A stretch of DNA of 64,000 bases, taken from Salinisphaera sp. GTDB taxonomy: Bacteria; Pseudomonadota; Gammaproteobacteria; Nevskiales; Salinisphaeraceae. Made by a program: the position numbers and the translations under genes. Below, piece after piece: positions 37,153 to 45,472 of the stretch; the first letter of the stretch is position 1; each line of letters starts with the position of its first letter. The notes below the pieces were generated by a model. The model was not told the origin of the DNA. It saw only the letters and a program-made list of their open reading frames with translations, and did no database searches. The stretch covers positions 35,947 to 99,946 of the forward strand of contig JAQIBT010000092.1 in NCBI GenBank assembly GCA_027858915.1, read 5' to 3'.

Positions 37153-39150
37153 ACAGGACACACCGCTTTACCGTCGCCATGGGCGTCGCCACATTCATTT
37201 TTGGTCTGTTGCTGGCCACCGAGGCTGGCTGGCATCGGTTGGCGGGACGCCGGCTTATCTGATCGGTGGACTGGGCTACATCATCGTCGGCGCTCTGCTG
37301 GTCGCACGACGACCGATCGCGTTCTGGCTCCATCTGTTGCTGTTCGGCGCTGTCCTGATCTGGTCGTTCTATGGACCGGCTTCAACCAGTGGACGGTATT
37401 CATGGCGTTGCCGCGGCTGGATGTCACCCTGGTTATCGCGATTGCGCTGATGTTTCCGTGGGCTTGGCGCGGCTTGTCTTCGGCTGCCGTACCCGCGTTG
37501 ACAACTGGTCTGGCGTCCATTGCTTTGATCGTCATCGGTGTTGCGGTAATGCTCTCGATGCCCTGGGTACATCATCCCTCGGGCAGCATGCAGGCATCCG
37601 GCGATCAGCCGCACGTCACCCTGCCAGCGGCTGCCATGAACGACCCGGACGATTGGCCATCCTGGGCACGTACGCCAGGCCAGAGCCGTTATTCGCCGCT
37701 CAAGCAGATCAGCGCCAAGAACGTCGGCAAGTTGGAAAAAGTCTGGTCGTATCAGAGCGGGGACATGAACCACGCCTACGACGAGTCGCCACACTGGGGC
37801 TCGGAGGCAACACCAATCAAGATCGGCGATACCACGTATACCTGCACGCCCAATGCCTGGGTGGTGGCACTTGATGCCGCCACCGGCAAGCAGAAATGGA
37901 AATTCAAGCCGACCAGCGTCGACGATTCGGTCAACAACTTCGTCAATTGCCGCGGCGTTGCCTACTACAAGGCGCCAAAAGACTATACCGCGCCGGACGG
38001 CAGCCAGATGTGCGCCACCCGCATCATTGCACCCACGATGGGCCCGTACATCGTGGCGCTGGATGCCAAGACCGGCAAAAAGTGCCCAGGCTTCGGCAAG
38101 AATGGCATGCTGAACCTCAAGGATCATATCGGCCGAATGGCTCCGGGTACGCTGGTGCAGACCTCGGCGCCTCTGGTCATGGATGGATTGATCTTTACCG
38201 GCGGCAACGTATTCGACAACTGGTACTGGGGTAAACCCTCGGGCGTAATTCGCGCCTGGACTGCCACAACCGGCAAGGAAGTCTGGCACTGGGATCTCGG
38301 CAAGCCGGATCCGATCGCGGCGCTCGCCAAGGGCGAAACGCATACACACGACACGCCAAACGCCTGGGGCCGGTTCACCGGCGATCCAAAGACCGACACG
38401 GTCTATATTGGCCTGGCTAACTCCGCGCCGGATTAATTCAATGAAAATCGGTCAGCCAAGGATAACGAGTACACCGACTCCATACTCGCTCTGAATGCCA
38501 AAACGGGTAAGGAAAAATGGCATTTTCAAGAAGTGCATCACAATCTGTGGGACTTCGATATTCCGGTCGGTCCGACGCTGGTCAGCTGGCCGGACGGACA
38601 CGGCGGTCATATCCCGGCGCTGGTCTCAACGACCAAGCAGGGCTCGATCATGTATCCCGCCTTCGATGGGGTCACCGACTGGTACGGCGCGTCCTACAAT
38701 CCGAACGGCACGATGAATATCGTCACCAACTATCTGCCTTTCTACGGCACACTGATTCCGCGCAAGCATGCCTTGCATCCGCCGGGCATCAAGAAATGGA
38801 ATGGCAAGTGGCCGGTGCCGCAGGGTTACGGCGGCGGCACATGGAAGCCGCAGTATGGTTTGCCCTATGCCATCCACCTCCGCCCGTTTCTTAGCCCGAT
38901 CCAGATGCCTTGCAACGCACCGCCTTGGGCGGCTCTCAAGCAGATCGATCTGGCCAGCGGCAAGGTGCTGTGGTCGACCTATCTGCCAGCAGGCGGCCAG
39001 GCCAACCCGGCCATCTACAAGGTGAACGGGCGCGAGTATGTGGTGATCACGGCTGGCGGCCATGAGCCGCTTGGCACCAAACGCGGCGATTACACCGTGG
39101 CTTTTGTATTGCCGAAACAGGCAATAAAACAAGGCGCCGCGTCGCAGTAA
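37149..39150 (+). pseudogene. Decayed membrane-bound PQQ glucose/quinate-type dehydrogenase
   Basis: Remnant of a membrane quinoprotein dehydrogenase (Gcd-like), which oxidises sugars in the periplasm and passes electrons to ubiquinone. The five-helix anchor is split over three frames. The first frame ends near EAGW, the second carries VGGTPAYLIGGLGYIIVGAL through LIWSFY, and the third resumes at TGFNQWTVF and continues into the catalytic propeller. The first break lies at a tandem CTGG repeat (37225-37232); adding one CTGG unit would restore EAGWLASVGG. The second is near 37361-37375. A TAA at 38434-38436 then interrupts an otherwise continuous propeller frame (SAPD-stop-FNENRSAK). The end (AGGHEPLGTKRGDY) is intact. 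Sequencing error for all three breaks is possible but less likely. Confidence 0.85.
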
Positions 39151-39177
39151 CGCCAAGTCGCCTCTAGCCGGCTGTAG

Positions 39178-39210
39178 AACGTCGGGCGTGATCACGACCG
39201 ACGTTTTTTT
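39178..39210 (+). terminator. Rho-independent terminator
   Basis: An 8-bp stem (AACGTCGG and CCGACGTT) around a 12-base loop, followed directly by a run of seven T. It follows the decayed dehydrogenase and precedes yqgE. Confidence 0.82.
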
Positions 39211-39256
39211 GTCGGTCGGTTGCCGTCAGCGCAGCCCAAAGCTGATAATTGTGGGC

Positions 39257-39811
39257 ATGCAACAAGGACTATTCCGAAACCAACTTCTGCTGGCCATGCC
39301 GGGCGTGGTCGGCGGTGAATTCGATGGCAGTGTCACGTTCATCGTCGAACACAACGACGACGGCGCCATGGGGCTGGTCATCAACAAGCCGACCGACCTG
39401 ACAGTCGCCGATATTCTGTCGCAGATGGATATCGAGACCCATGTCGACGGCCGTATGCCGGTGTACTGGGGCGGCCCGGTACAGCCCGAGCGTGGATTTG
39501 TGCTGCATACAGGCGCGGGCGACTGGGAGTCCACGCTCCGAGTGGACGACGATCTGGCCATCACCACCTCACGCGATATCCTGGAAGCGATTGGCAACGG
39601 CTTTGGCCCAGCGGACTATCTCGTCACGCTCGGCTACGCCGGCTGGGGTGACGGCCAGCTGGAGTCGGAGATGCTTGCCAACAGCTGGCTCAGCACGCCG
39701 GCCAGTCATGCGATCATCTTCGAGTCGCCGGTCGCCAGCCGCTGGGCAGACGCCGCCGGTCTGCTGGGGCTCAAGGCCCATCAGCTGTCGAGCCTCGTCG
39801 GTCATGCCTAG
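39257..39811 (+). CDS. UPF0301 protein YqgE/AlgH
   Basis: A 184-residue YqgE/AlgH family protein. It opens with GLFRNQLLLAMPGVVGGEFDGSV and has GAMGLVINKP, VYWGGPVQPERGFVLH and LGYAGWGDGQLESEM, all family signatures. AlgH was linked to alginate regulation in Pseudomonas, but the molecular role is unsettled. ATG 39257 is chosen; a GTG six bases earlier is possible. It overlaps ruvX by 8 bases, the conserved yqgE-ruvX order. Confidence 0.93.
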   Translation: MQQGLFRNQLLLAMPGVVGGEFDGSVTFIVEHNDDGAMGLVINKPTDLTVADILSQMDIETHVDGRMPVYWGGPVQPERGFVLHTGAGDWESTLRVDDDLAITTSRDILEAIGNGFGPADYLVTLGYAGWGDGQLESEMLANSWLSTPASHAIIFESPVASRWADAAGLLGLKAHQLSSLVGHA

Positions 39812-40271
39812 TACAATCTGTGGCATCCCGGACGTCTCGCTGGGCTTCGACTACGGACAGCGACGCGTCGGTATTGCCGTTGGCAATGCGATTACCGGCC
39901 AGGCGCAGCCGCTGGACACGTTGACGCATCATGACGGTATTCCGGACTGGGAAGCGCTCGCCGGATTGATTGCCGAATGGCAGCCCGGTGCGCTGATTGT
40001 GGGCCTGCCGCTGAACAACGACGGCACCATTCAGAAAATGACCAACCGCGCACAGAATTTCATGAATGAGCTGCGCGGGCGTTTCAAACTGCCGGTGTAT
40101 GCCGTCGACGAACGATTCTCTACCATCGAAGCGCGCGAGCGTCTGCGTAGCGCCCGGGCATCAGGCAGTCGCGGCAAGCGGCTCGCCAAGGGCGACTCGG
40201 ATGCCATGGCTGCACAGGTCATACTGGAAAGCTGGCTGATGGGCACAATCAACAGCAGCAACCAAGGATAG
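39804..40271 (+). CDS. ruvX: Putative pre-16S rRNA nuclease / Holliday junction resolvase RuvX (YqgF)
   Basis: A 155-residue RNase H-fold protein. It has the catalytic Asp in LGFDYGQRRVGIAVGN, IVGLPLNNDGT and the C-terminal VDERFSTIEARERLR with DSDAMAAQVILESWL. YqgF is required for processing of 16S rRNA 5' ends in E. coli. The ATG at 39804 overlaps the 3' end of yqgE. It is followed after 6 bases by pyrR, so yqgE-ruvX-pyrR appear to be one transcript. Confidence 0.93.
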   Translation: MPSTICGIPDVSLGFDYGQRRVGIAVGNAITGQAQPLDTLTHHDGIPDWEALAGLIAEWQPGALIVGLPLNNDGTIQKMTNRAQNFMNELRGRFKLPVYAVDERFSTIEARERLRSARASGSRGKRLAKGDSDAMAAQVILESWLMGTINSSNQG

Positions 40272-40277
40272 CCATCC

Positions 40278-40787
40278 ATGACGTCATCAACGAACACCCC
40301 ACATACCTACGATGTCGATGCCGCGCTGTCCGCACTGACCGCGCAAATTCAGTCGATCATCGCAGCCGAGCCGGGCGCCGTCATCGTCGGCGTGGAAACC
40401 GGCGGCGCCTGGCTGGCCCAGCGCCTGCACCAGCATTTCCAGCTCGCCGCGCCGCTGTGTACGATCAATATCAGCTTCTATCGCGATGATTTCTCGATGG
40501 TTGGCCTGCATCCCAGCGTGGGGCCCTCGCATATTCCCGCTGATATCGACGGCAAGACAGTCATCCTGGTCGACGATGTACTCTATACGGGCCGCACAGT
40601 GCGCGCCGCGCTCAATGAGCTGTTCGACTATGGCCGCCCAGCCGCCGTGCGGCTCGCAGTGCTGGTCGACCGCGGTGCCCGCGAGCTGCCCTTCACGCCG
40701 GATGCCGTCGGTCTGAAACTCGATATCGAGGACGGGAGGCGCATCAAGCTCACGGGGCCGGAGCCGCTGCGCCTGATCATGCGTTGA
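40278..40787 (+). CDS. pyrR: PyrR: pyrimidine regulator / uracil phosphoribosyltransferase homologue
   Basis: A 169-residue type I phosphoribosyltransferase-fold protein. The PRPP loop is VILVDDVLYTGRTVRAAL, and ISFYRDDFS and VLVDRGARELPFTPDAVG are typical of PyrR. In Gram-positive bacteria it binds pyr mRNA. In gammaproteobacteria the homologue sits before pyrB and its regulatory role is less clear. It overlaps the next frame by four bases if the TTG start is used there. Confidence 0.93.
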   Translation: MTSSTNTPHTYDVDAALSALTAQIQSIIAAEPGAVIVGVETGGAWLAQRLHQHFQLAAPLCTINISFYRDDFSMVGLHPSVGPSHIPADIDGKTVILVDDVLYTGRTVRAALNELFDYGRPAAVRLAVLVDRGARELPFTPDAVGLKLDIEDGRRIKLTGPEPLRLIMR

Positions 40788-40792
40788 TCAAT

Positions 40793-41233
40793 ATGGCAGG
40801 CGACCATCATCTGGCCCGATTGCTGGTGCATATGGCGCCCAAGCGCCAGCCCGGAATCTATCGGTTTGCCACTCTGCCCTACGGCACGCCCTTCGATCCC
40901 GGCAAGTGTGTCTGCGTGATGCGCGAGCCTGAAGGCGTATCGATCGTCGCCGAGACTGCCTGTCTGCCTGTCGACGCCAATGTGCTCGACTACTACGCGG
41001 TATGGATTGTGCTCAGCGTCCATTCGGCGCTCGAAGCCGTGGGCCTGACGGCTGCCGTATCCGGCGCGCTCGCCGGGATAGGGATCAGTTGCAACGTGAT
41101 TGCCGGCGCCCGTCATGATCATCTGTTCGTGTCGGAAACCGAGGCCGAACGCGCTATGGAGTGTCTGCAAAGACTGCAGTGCGCGGCGATCACAGCCAAC
41201 GTTTCATCCACAGAGGGGCCGACCAGCTCATGA
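40793..41233 (+). CDS. ACT-domain protein inserted between pyrR and pyrB
   Basis: A 146-residue protein with the ACT-like pattern ITLTVHSSLEAVGLTAA-type: here WIVLSVHSALEAVGLTAAV, then GISCNVIAGARHDHLFV. ACT domains bind amino acids or related small ligands. It resembles the stand-alone ACT_7-type proteins rather than an enzyme regulatory subunit. ATG 40793 is likely, although a TTG at 40784 would overlap the pyrR stop. Its TGA overlaps the pyrB ATG (ATGA). It could tune pyrimidine synthesis, but this is inference from position. Confidence 0.82.
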   Translation: MAGDHHLARLLVHMAPKRQPGIYRFATLPYGTPFDPGKCVCVMREPEGVSIVAETACLPVDANVLDYYAVWIVLSVHSALEAVGLTAAVSGALAGIGISCNVIAGARHDHLFVSETEAERAMECLQRLQCAAITANVSSTEGPTSS

Positions 41234-42213
41234 CCGACATCCAGCTCGACGCCGACGGCCGGCTTCGTCATCTGATCACCACCCAAGGCCTGCCGCGCGC
41301 CCTGATCAGCCAGATATTGGATACTGCAGAAAGTTTCGTCCCCGAAGTCGGCAGGCCGGCCAGGAAAGTCCCACTGTTACGGGGAAAGACAGTCTTCAAT
41401 CTGTTCTTCGAGAACTCTACCCGCACGCGCACCACCTTTGAGCTGGCCGCCAAACGGCTGTCTGCCGACGTTATCAATATGGACGTGGCGCACTCCTCGC
41501 GATCCAAGGGCGAGGACGATCTGGATACGCTGTTCACCCTGCAGGCCATGGGCGCAGACATCTTCGCGATCCGACATCCCGACAACGGTGCCGCCGCTCG
41601 ATTTGCCGAACACGCCGCACCGCACGTGGCCATCATCAACGCTGGGGATGGCAGCCACGCTCATCCCACCCAGGCACTGCTGGATGTATTTACCATCCGC
41701 CGGCATCGTCCGGATTTTGCCAATCTGCGAGTCGCTATTGTCGGCGACGTGGCTCATTCGCGGGTGGCGCATTCGACTATCTACGCCCTGCGCACGCTGG
41801 GCACAACCGATATCCGCGTCATCGGCCCTGAGCTTTTTTTGCCGGCGGACCCGCAGGCGCTAGGCGTCTCCGCGACCACCGATACACACGCCGGGCTGGA
41901 CAGCGCCGATATAGTCATGGGCTTGCGCATCCAGCGCGAGCGGATCGAGGGCGATATCCTGGCCGAAGTCGCCGACTACCACGCCCGCTTCGGCCTGACC
42001 GCCGCCAATCTCTCGCATGCCAACGACCGAGCGCTGATCATGCATCCAGGGCCGATCAACCGTGGGGTCGAAATCACCGCCGATATCGCCTACGGCGAGC
42101 AGTCGGTGATTCTGGAACAAGTGCGCAACGGAATAGCCGTTCGCATGGCCGTGATGGCATTGATTGCCGGCAAACGCGACAGCCGCAGCCAGCGCGCAAA
42201 CAGTCAAACGTAA
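41230..42213 (+). CDS. pyrB: Aspartate carbamoyltransferase catalytic chain
   Basis: A 327-residue enzyme joining carbamoyl phosphate and aspartate in pyrimidine synthesis. The carbamoyl-phosphate loop is FFENSTRTRTTFE; HPTQALLD and the C-terminal MHPGPINRGVEI are also conserved. The length and the opening resemble the Pseudomonas-type class A chain, which usually forms a complex with an inactive dihydroorotase (pyrC') encoded just downstream. No such gene follows here; a PEP-CTERM gene on the other strand does. ATG 41230 overlaps the ACT gene. Confidence 0.96.
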   Translation: MTDIQLDADGRLRHLITTQGLPRALISQILDTAESFVPEVGRPARKVPLLRGKTVFNLFFENSTRTRTTFELAAKRLSADVINMDVAHSSRSKGEDDLDTLFTLQAMGADIFAIRHPDNGAAARFAEHAAPHVAIINAGDGSHAHPTQALLDVFTIRRHRPDFANLRVAIVGDVAHSRVAHSTIYALRTLGTTDIRVIGPELFLPADPQALGVSATTDTHAGLDSADIVMGLRIQRERIEGDILAEVADYHARFGLTAANLSHANDRALIMHPGPINRGVEITADIAYGEQSVILEQVRNGIAVRMAVMALIAGKRDSRSQRANSQT

Positions 42214-42234
42214 TATCAGCGAGCAGAAACGCTG

Positions 42235-42278
42235 AGCCTGAAGGCCGATGCCTAGTTATCGCTCTCGACCTTCAGGCT
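42235..42278. terminator. Possible transcription terminator hairpin
   Basis: A 10-bp perfect inverted repeat (AGCCTGAAGG and CCTTCAGGCT) separated by 24 bases, between convergent pyrB and the PEP-CTERM gene. T runs are short (TTTG on the plus side), so termination strength is uncertain. Confidence 0.55.
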
Positions 42279-42300
42279 TTGTCATCATCCCGCAATATCA

Positions 42301-42963
42301 TCAAGCGCGAGAATCAGGCATCCCCGCTTCAGGCTTACGTTTTCGCCAGACGAAGCCGAGCAGCGCCAAACCCAAGCCAAGCAGCCCCAGGCTGCTGGGT
42401 TCAGGTACAGCACTCGACCCGCCACCGCCGCTGGGGGTGATAGTCAAACCGTTCGGCGACGACTCCAGCGAGAAGTACAGCGAACTGTTATCGGCGAGAC
42501 CGTTCAGGAAGTTCACCATACCGGTATCGTTGGAAACAGTTGTTGTCGTTATATTGCTGAAGTATGTGCCGGGGCCTTCGTAGCCGGTTGGGCTATAGCC
42601 GGTCGGATAGCTGTAGGGGCCAACGGGCGCACCAGTGTATCCCTGCAGGCCGTCGTTATCAAAAGCAAATAAACCGCCTCCGTTGCCCGATCCGGTGAGC
42701 GTTATCGAGTTGACCGTCCCACCGGAGTTATTCAACACACCAACGAGCACGTCGTCGGATCCATCATAGGGGGAAGCGGCGTTGTTCGTTGTAGTGGAAA
42801 TGCCCCCATTGGCACCGAACGTAAAGAGAATCGCACAGCCCGAGCTGTAACCAATATTCGGACACTGCGAAATGGTTGTCGCCGATACCGAACCAGCGTA
42901 AACACCGGCACCCAGACCGCCGGCAAGCAACAGCGACAACGCAAGGCCTTGTTGTGTTTTCAT
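42301..42963 (-). CDS. PEP-CTERM sorting domain protein
   Basis: A 220-residue exported protein. A signal peptide covers about residues 1-29, followed by a low-complexity Gly/Ser/Thr/Asn-rich mature region. The C terminus is a textbook PEP-CTERM signal: VPEPSSLGLLGLGLALLGFV then WRKRKPE. Exosortase (EpsH/XrtA) recognises such signals and sorts proteins to the envelope, often with exopolysaccharide. No exosortase gene is in the window. The function of the mature part is unknown. A sigma-54-like site lies about 110 bases upstream. Confidence 0.9.
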   Translation of the reverse strand: MKTQQGLALSLLLAGGLGAGVYAGSVSATTISQCPNIGYSSGCAILFTFGANGGISTTTNNAASPYDGSDDVLVGVLNNSGGTVNSITLTGSGNGGGLFAFDNDGLQGYTGAPVGPYSYPTGYSPTGYEGPGTYFSNITTTTVSNDTGMVNFLNGLADNSSLYFSLESSPNGLTITPSGGGGSSAVPEPSSLGLLGLGLALLGFVWRKRKPEAGMPDSRA

Positions 42964-43316
42964 TTTCTTTGCCTCTTAGTAGGCTTTGGATAAGCACGCG
43001 ACCCTTGTCAAGGCACGATGCCTGCACGCCCCCCCCCTCAAAGACTTGCATGACACGGCCTGGTGGTATCTGTTCAAAAAACGTGCCAGGATATTATTTC
43101 TCATTGAAACAATATCTTATATTTCGTGCGTTGATGAAGTGTATGCTGGACTTTACAGCTCAAAATTCAGGTTCCTTAGTCTCCGCAGCAACTATATGAA
43201 AAAGTTTCGGAAAAATTTTCACGCGTTTTTTTTCCGCTGTAATATTTCCCGACACCGTGCCTAATACTGTTGTTGCCACAGCTTCGCTGTGCTTTTTTTT
43301 GGCGGCTCTTTCGACC
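42964..43316. other. Divergent intergenic region, AT-rich
   Basis: About 350 bases between the divergent PEP-CTERM and sulfotransferase genes. It includes a run of nine C near 43028-43037 and an AT-rich part (about 43080-43240) with several T runs. Both promoters should be here. Confidence 0.45.
43073..43088 (-). promoter_or_regulatory. Candidate sigma-54 promoter of the PEP-CTERM gene
   Basis: Read on the minus strand: TGGCAC, 5 bases, TTGAA. The consensus is TGGCAC-N5-TTGCA, so only the usual C of the -12 element is replaced. PEP-CTERM genes in several proteobacteria are controlled by sigma-54 with PrsK/PrsR. The imperfect -12 element keeps this tentative. Confidence 0.4.
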
Positions 43317-45353
43317 ATGCCCACTATCGGACGTAATCAACCGTGCGCCTGCGGAAGCGGGCGCAAGTTCAAGCGTTGCTGTGGCGCCTCGCGCGGGGGC
43401 ACGCTATCGGCGGCCGCCTGCGACCGACTCCTGCAGCAGGCGGGCGAACAGCACCGGGCTGGTCAATTGTCCAGGGCCGATCAGCTATGCAGCGAGGTGT
43501 TGCAACTGTCTCCCGCCAGCGCGGAAGCGATGCATCTCCGTGGGGTGATCGCAGGCCAGCAAGGTGACTATGAGCTCGCCGTCAAATGGATGCGCCGCGC
43601 CATCAGGATGAGTCCGCAACTGGTTCAGGCCTATAATAATCTCGGCCTGTTCCTGCAGCCGCTGGCGCGGCGGCAAGAAGCTGAACACAGTTTTCGCGAA
43701 GCGCTGCGGCGGTCGCCACAATACGCCGAAGTGCATAACAACCTGGCCAATCTGTTGCTGGCTAGTGGGCGCGCCGAGGACGCCATTACGCATTATCGGC
43801 AGGCGGCATTGCTGCAGCCACGTTATGCCGACGCCCATTTCAATCTGGGTCTAGCCTTGCAGAAGACGGGCGAAGTCCGGGGCGCTAGCGAGTCGCTGCG
43901 GAAGGCGGTCGCACTTCGCCCTGGGTGGGCTGCTGCCCGGCAGGCGCTTGCGGTCGCAGAGTATGCGCTCGGAGACGTCGATGCGGCCCAGATCAGCTTT
44001 CAGAAGGCGCTGGCGATCGAACCCCGCTTGCCGGAAGCGCACAATGGATTGGGCAACGTGTGCTTCGCGCAGGGCCGTCTGGCGGAAGCGCTAGCGTTCT
44101 ACGATGACGCCATTCGGCTTGATCCGGACTGTGTCGAGGCCTATCAGAACAGAGGCCTCATCCGTGAAGAGCTCGATCAGCCATCCGCGGCCCTGTGCGA
44201 TTATCAAACCGCCGCCGACGCCCGGCCCGGCTTCATGCCCGCGCTGCTCGGGATGGCCCGCGTGCACCAGGCTCGTGGCGAATTTCTGCAGGCCGAAGCA
44301 TTATATCGGCGCGTGATAGCGCAGGACGATGGCAATGTCGATGCCTATGTCGGGTTGTTGGGCTGCAAGCGCATCGAAGAACGGGATCGGCCTGTTCTGG
44401 AGCAGATGGCATCGCTGCTTGACCCAGACTTGCCCGCAGAAAAGCAAGCTCTTCTGCACGGGGCGCTGGGCAGAGCCTACGACAGGCTCGAAGAGTACCC
44501 GCGAGCGTTCGAACATTTTGCTGCCGCCAAAAACACCCGCCCGCGTGATGTTTTCGATCGCCGCGCACACGCGGACGACATTACGGCTCGGATTAAATTC
44601 TACTGCGAGCCTGCGCCGGTCGCCGCAAGACGGGTTGCCTGCTCATCGGAACTGCCGGTGTTTGTCGTGGGCATGCCGCGATCAGGCACAACCCTGGTCG
44701 AGCAGATCCTGGCTGGCCATCCACAGATTGCGACCGTAGGGGAATCGCCGTTCTGGGCTCGCTATGAAAGCGAGATGTACGGAACGGGATGGCATCGATT
44801 CGACCAGGCTGCCGACGAAGATGCGGGCCGGCACTATGTGCAAATGATGACCGCCACGAACCCGTCGGCACTGCGGGTTGTCGACAAGCTGACGACCAAT
44901 TTCCTCCGCCTGGGCATGCTCGTCGACGCCCTTCCCGGCGCCCGTGTTGTCCACTGTTGCCGGCACCCGCTGGATACCTGCCTGTCGGTCTACTTCACCC
45001 AGTTTCGCGGCGGCCATCCCTATGCCGCCGATCTGGCAGATATCGGTTTCTACTACCGAGAGTACAACCGCCTGATGGCGCACTGGCGGTCAATACTACC
45101 GGACGATGCACTGTACAAAGTGCAATACGAACAGCTCGTCACAGACGTAGAACATACCGCCCGCAGGTTAATCGATTTCCTCGGATTACCGTGGAATGAA
45201 CAATGCCTTGCCTTCCAGCACAACTCGACCGCAATACGAACGGCGAGCAAATGGCAGGTGCGTCAGCCTGTTTATACCCACTCGATGGATCGCTGGCGAC
45301 ACTATCGCCGTTTCATCGGACCTCTGATGGATGAGCTCGGCGTCCTCACATAA
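43317..45353 (+). CDS. SEC-C / TPR / sulfotransferase fusion protein
   Basis: A 678-residue three-part protein. Residues 1-25 hold a SEC-C zinc knuckle (NQPCACGSGRKFKRCCG). Residues about 35-400 are tandem TPR repeats (AYNNLGLFLQPLARRQEAE, AHFNLGLALQKTGEVRGAS and others). From about residue 449 a sulfotransferase domain starts with the PAPS phosphate loop VVGMPRSGTTLVEQIL. HPLDTCLSVYF and YEQLVTD also fit sulfotransferases. It should transfer sulfate from PAPS to a protein or glycan. ATG 43317 precedes the zinc motif directly; the upstream ATG at 43257 would add an unlikely 20-residue extension. It is divergent from the PEP-CTERM gene. Confidence 0.88.
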   Translation: MPTIGRNQPCACGSGRKFKRCCGASRGGTLSAAACDRLLQQAGEQHRAGQLSRADQLCSEVLQLSPASAEAMHLRGVIAGQQGDYELAVKWMRRAIRMSPQLVQAYNNLGLFLQPLARRQEAEHSFREALRRSPQYAEVHNNLANLLLASGRAEDAITHYRQAALLQPRYADAHFNLGLALQKTGEVRGASESLRKAVALRPGWAAARQALAVAEYALGDVDAAQISFQKALAIEPRLPEAHNGLGNVCFAQGRLAEALAFYDDAIRLDPDCVEAYQNRGLIREELDQPSAALCDYQTAADARPGFMPALLGMARVHQARGEFLQAEALYRRVIAQDDGNVDAYVGLLGCKRIEERDRPVLEQMASLLDPDLPAEKQALLHGALGRAYDRLEEYPRAFEHFAAAKNTRPRDVFDRRAHADDITARIKFYCEPAPVAARRVACSSELPVFVVGMPRSGTTLVEQILAGHPQIATVGESPFWARYESEMYGTGWHRFDQAADEDAGRHYVQMMTATNPSALRVVDKLTTNFLRLGMLVDALPGARVVHCCRHPLDTCLSVYFTQFRGGHPYAADLADIGFYYREYNRLMAHWRSILPDDALYKVQYEQLVTDVEHTARRLIDFLGLPWNEQCLAFQHNSTAIRTASKWQVRQPVYTHSMDRWRHYRRFIGPLMDELGVLT

Positions 45354-45472
45354 TCGCTGTCGAGACGGTTTCCTGGCATGAGATACATCGCCGGATGCCC
45401 ATGGCCCCGACACATCGGCGATCCCCTTAGTAGCGAAAGCCTGCAAGGCGCCGGACGCGCCGGGTGGCTCGG

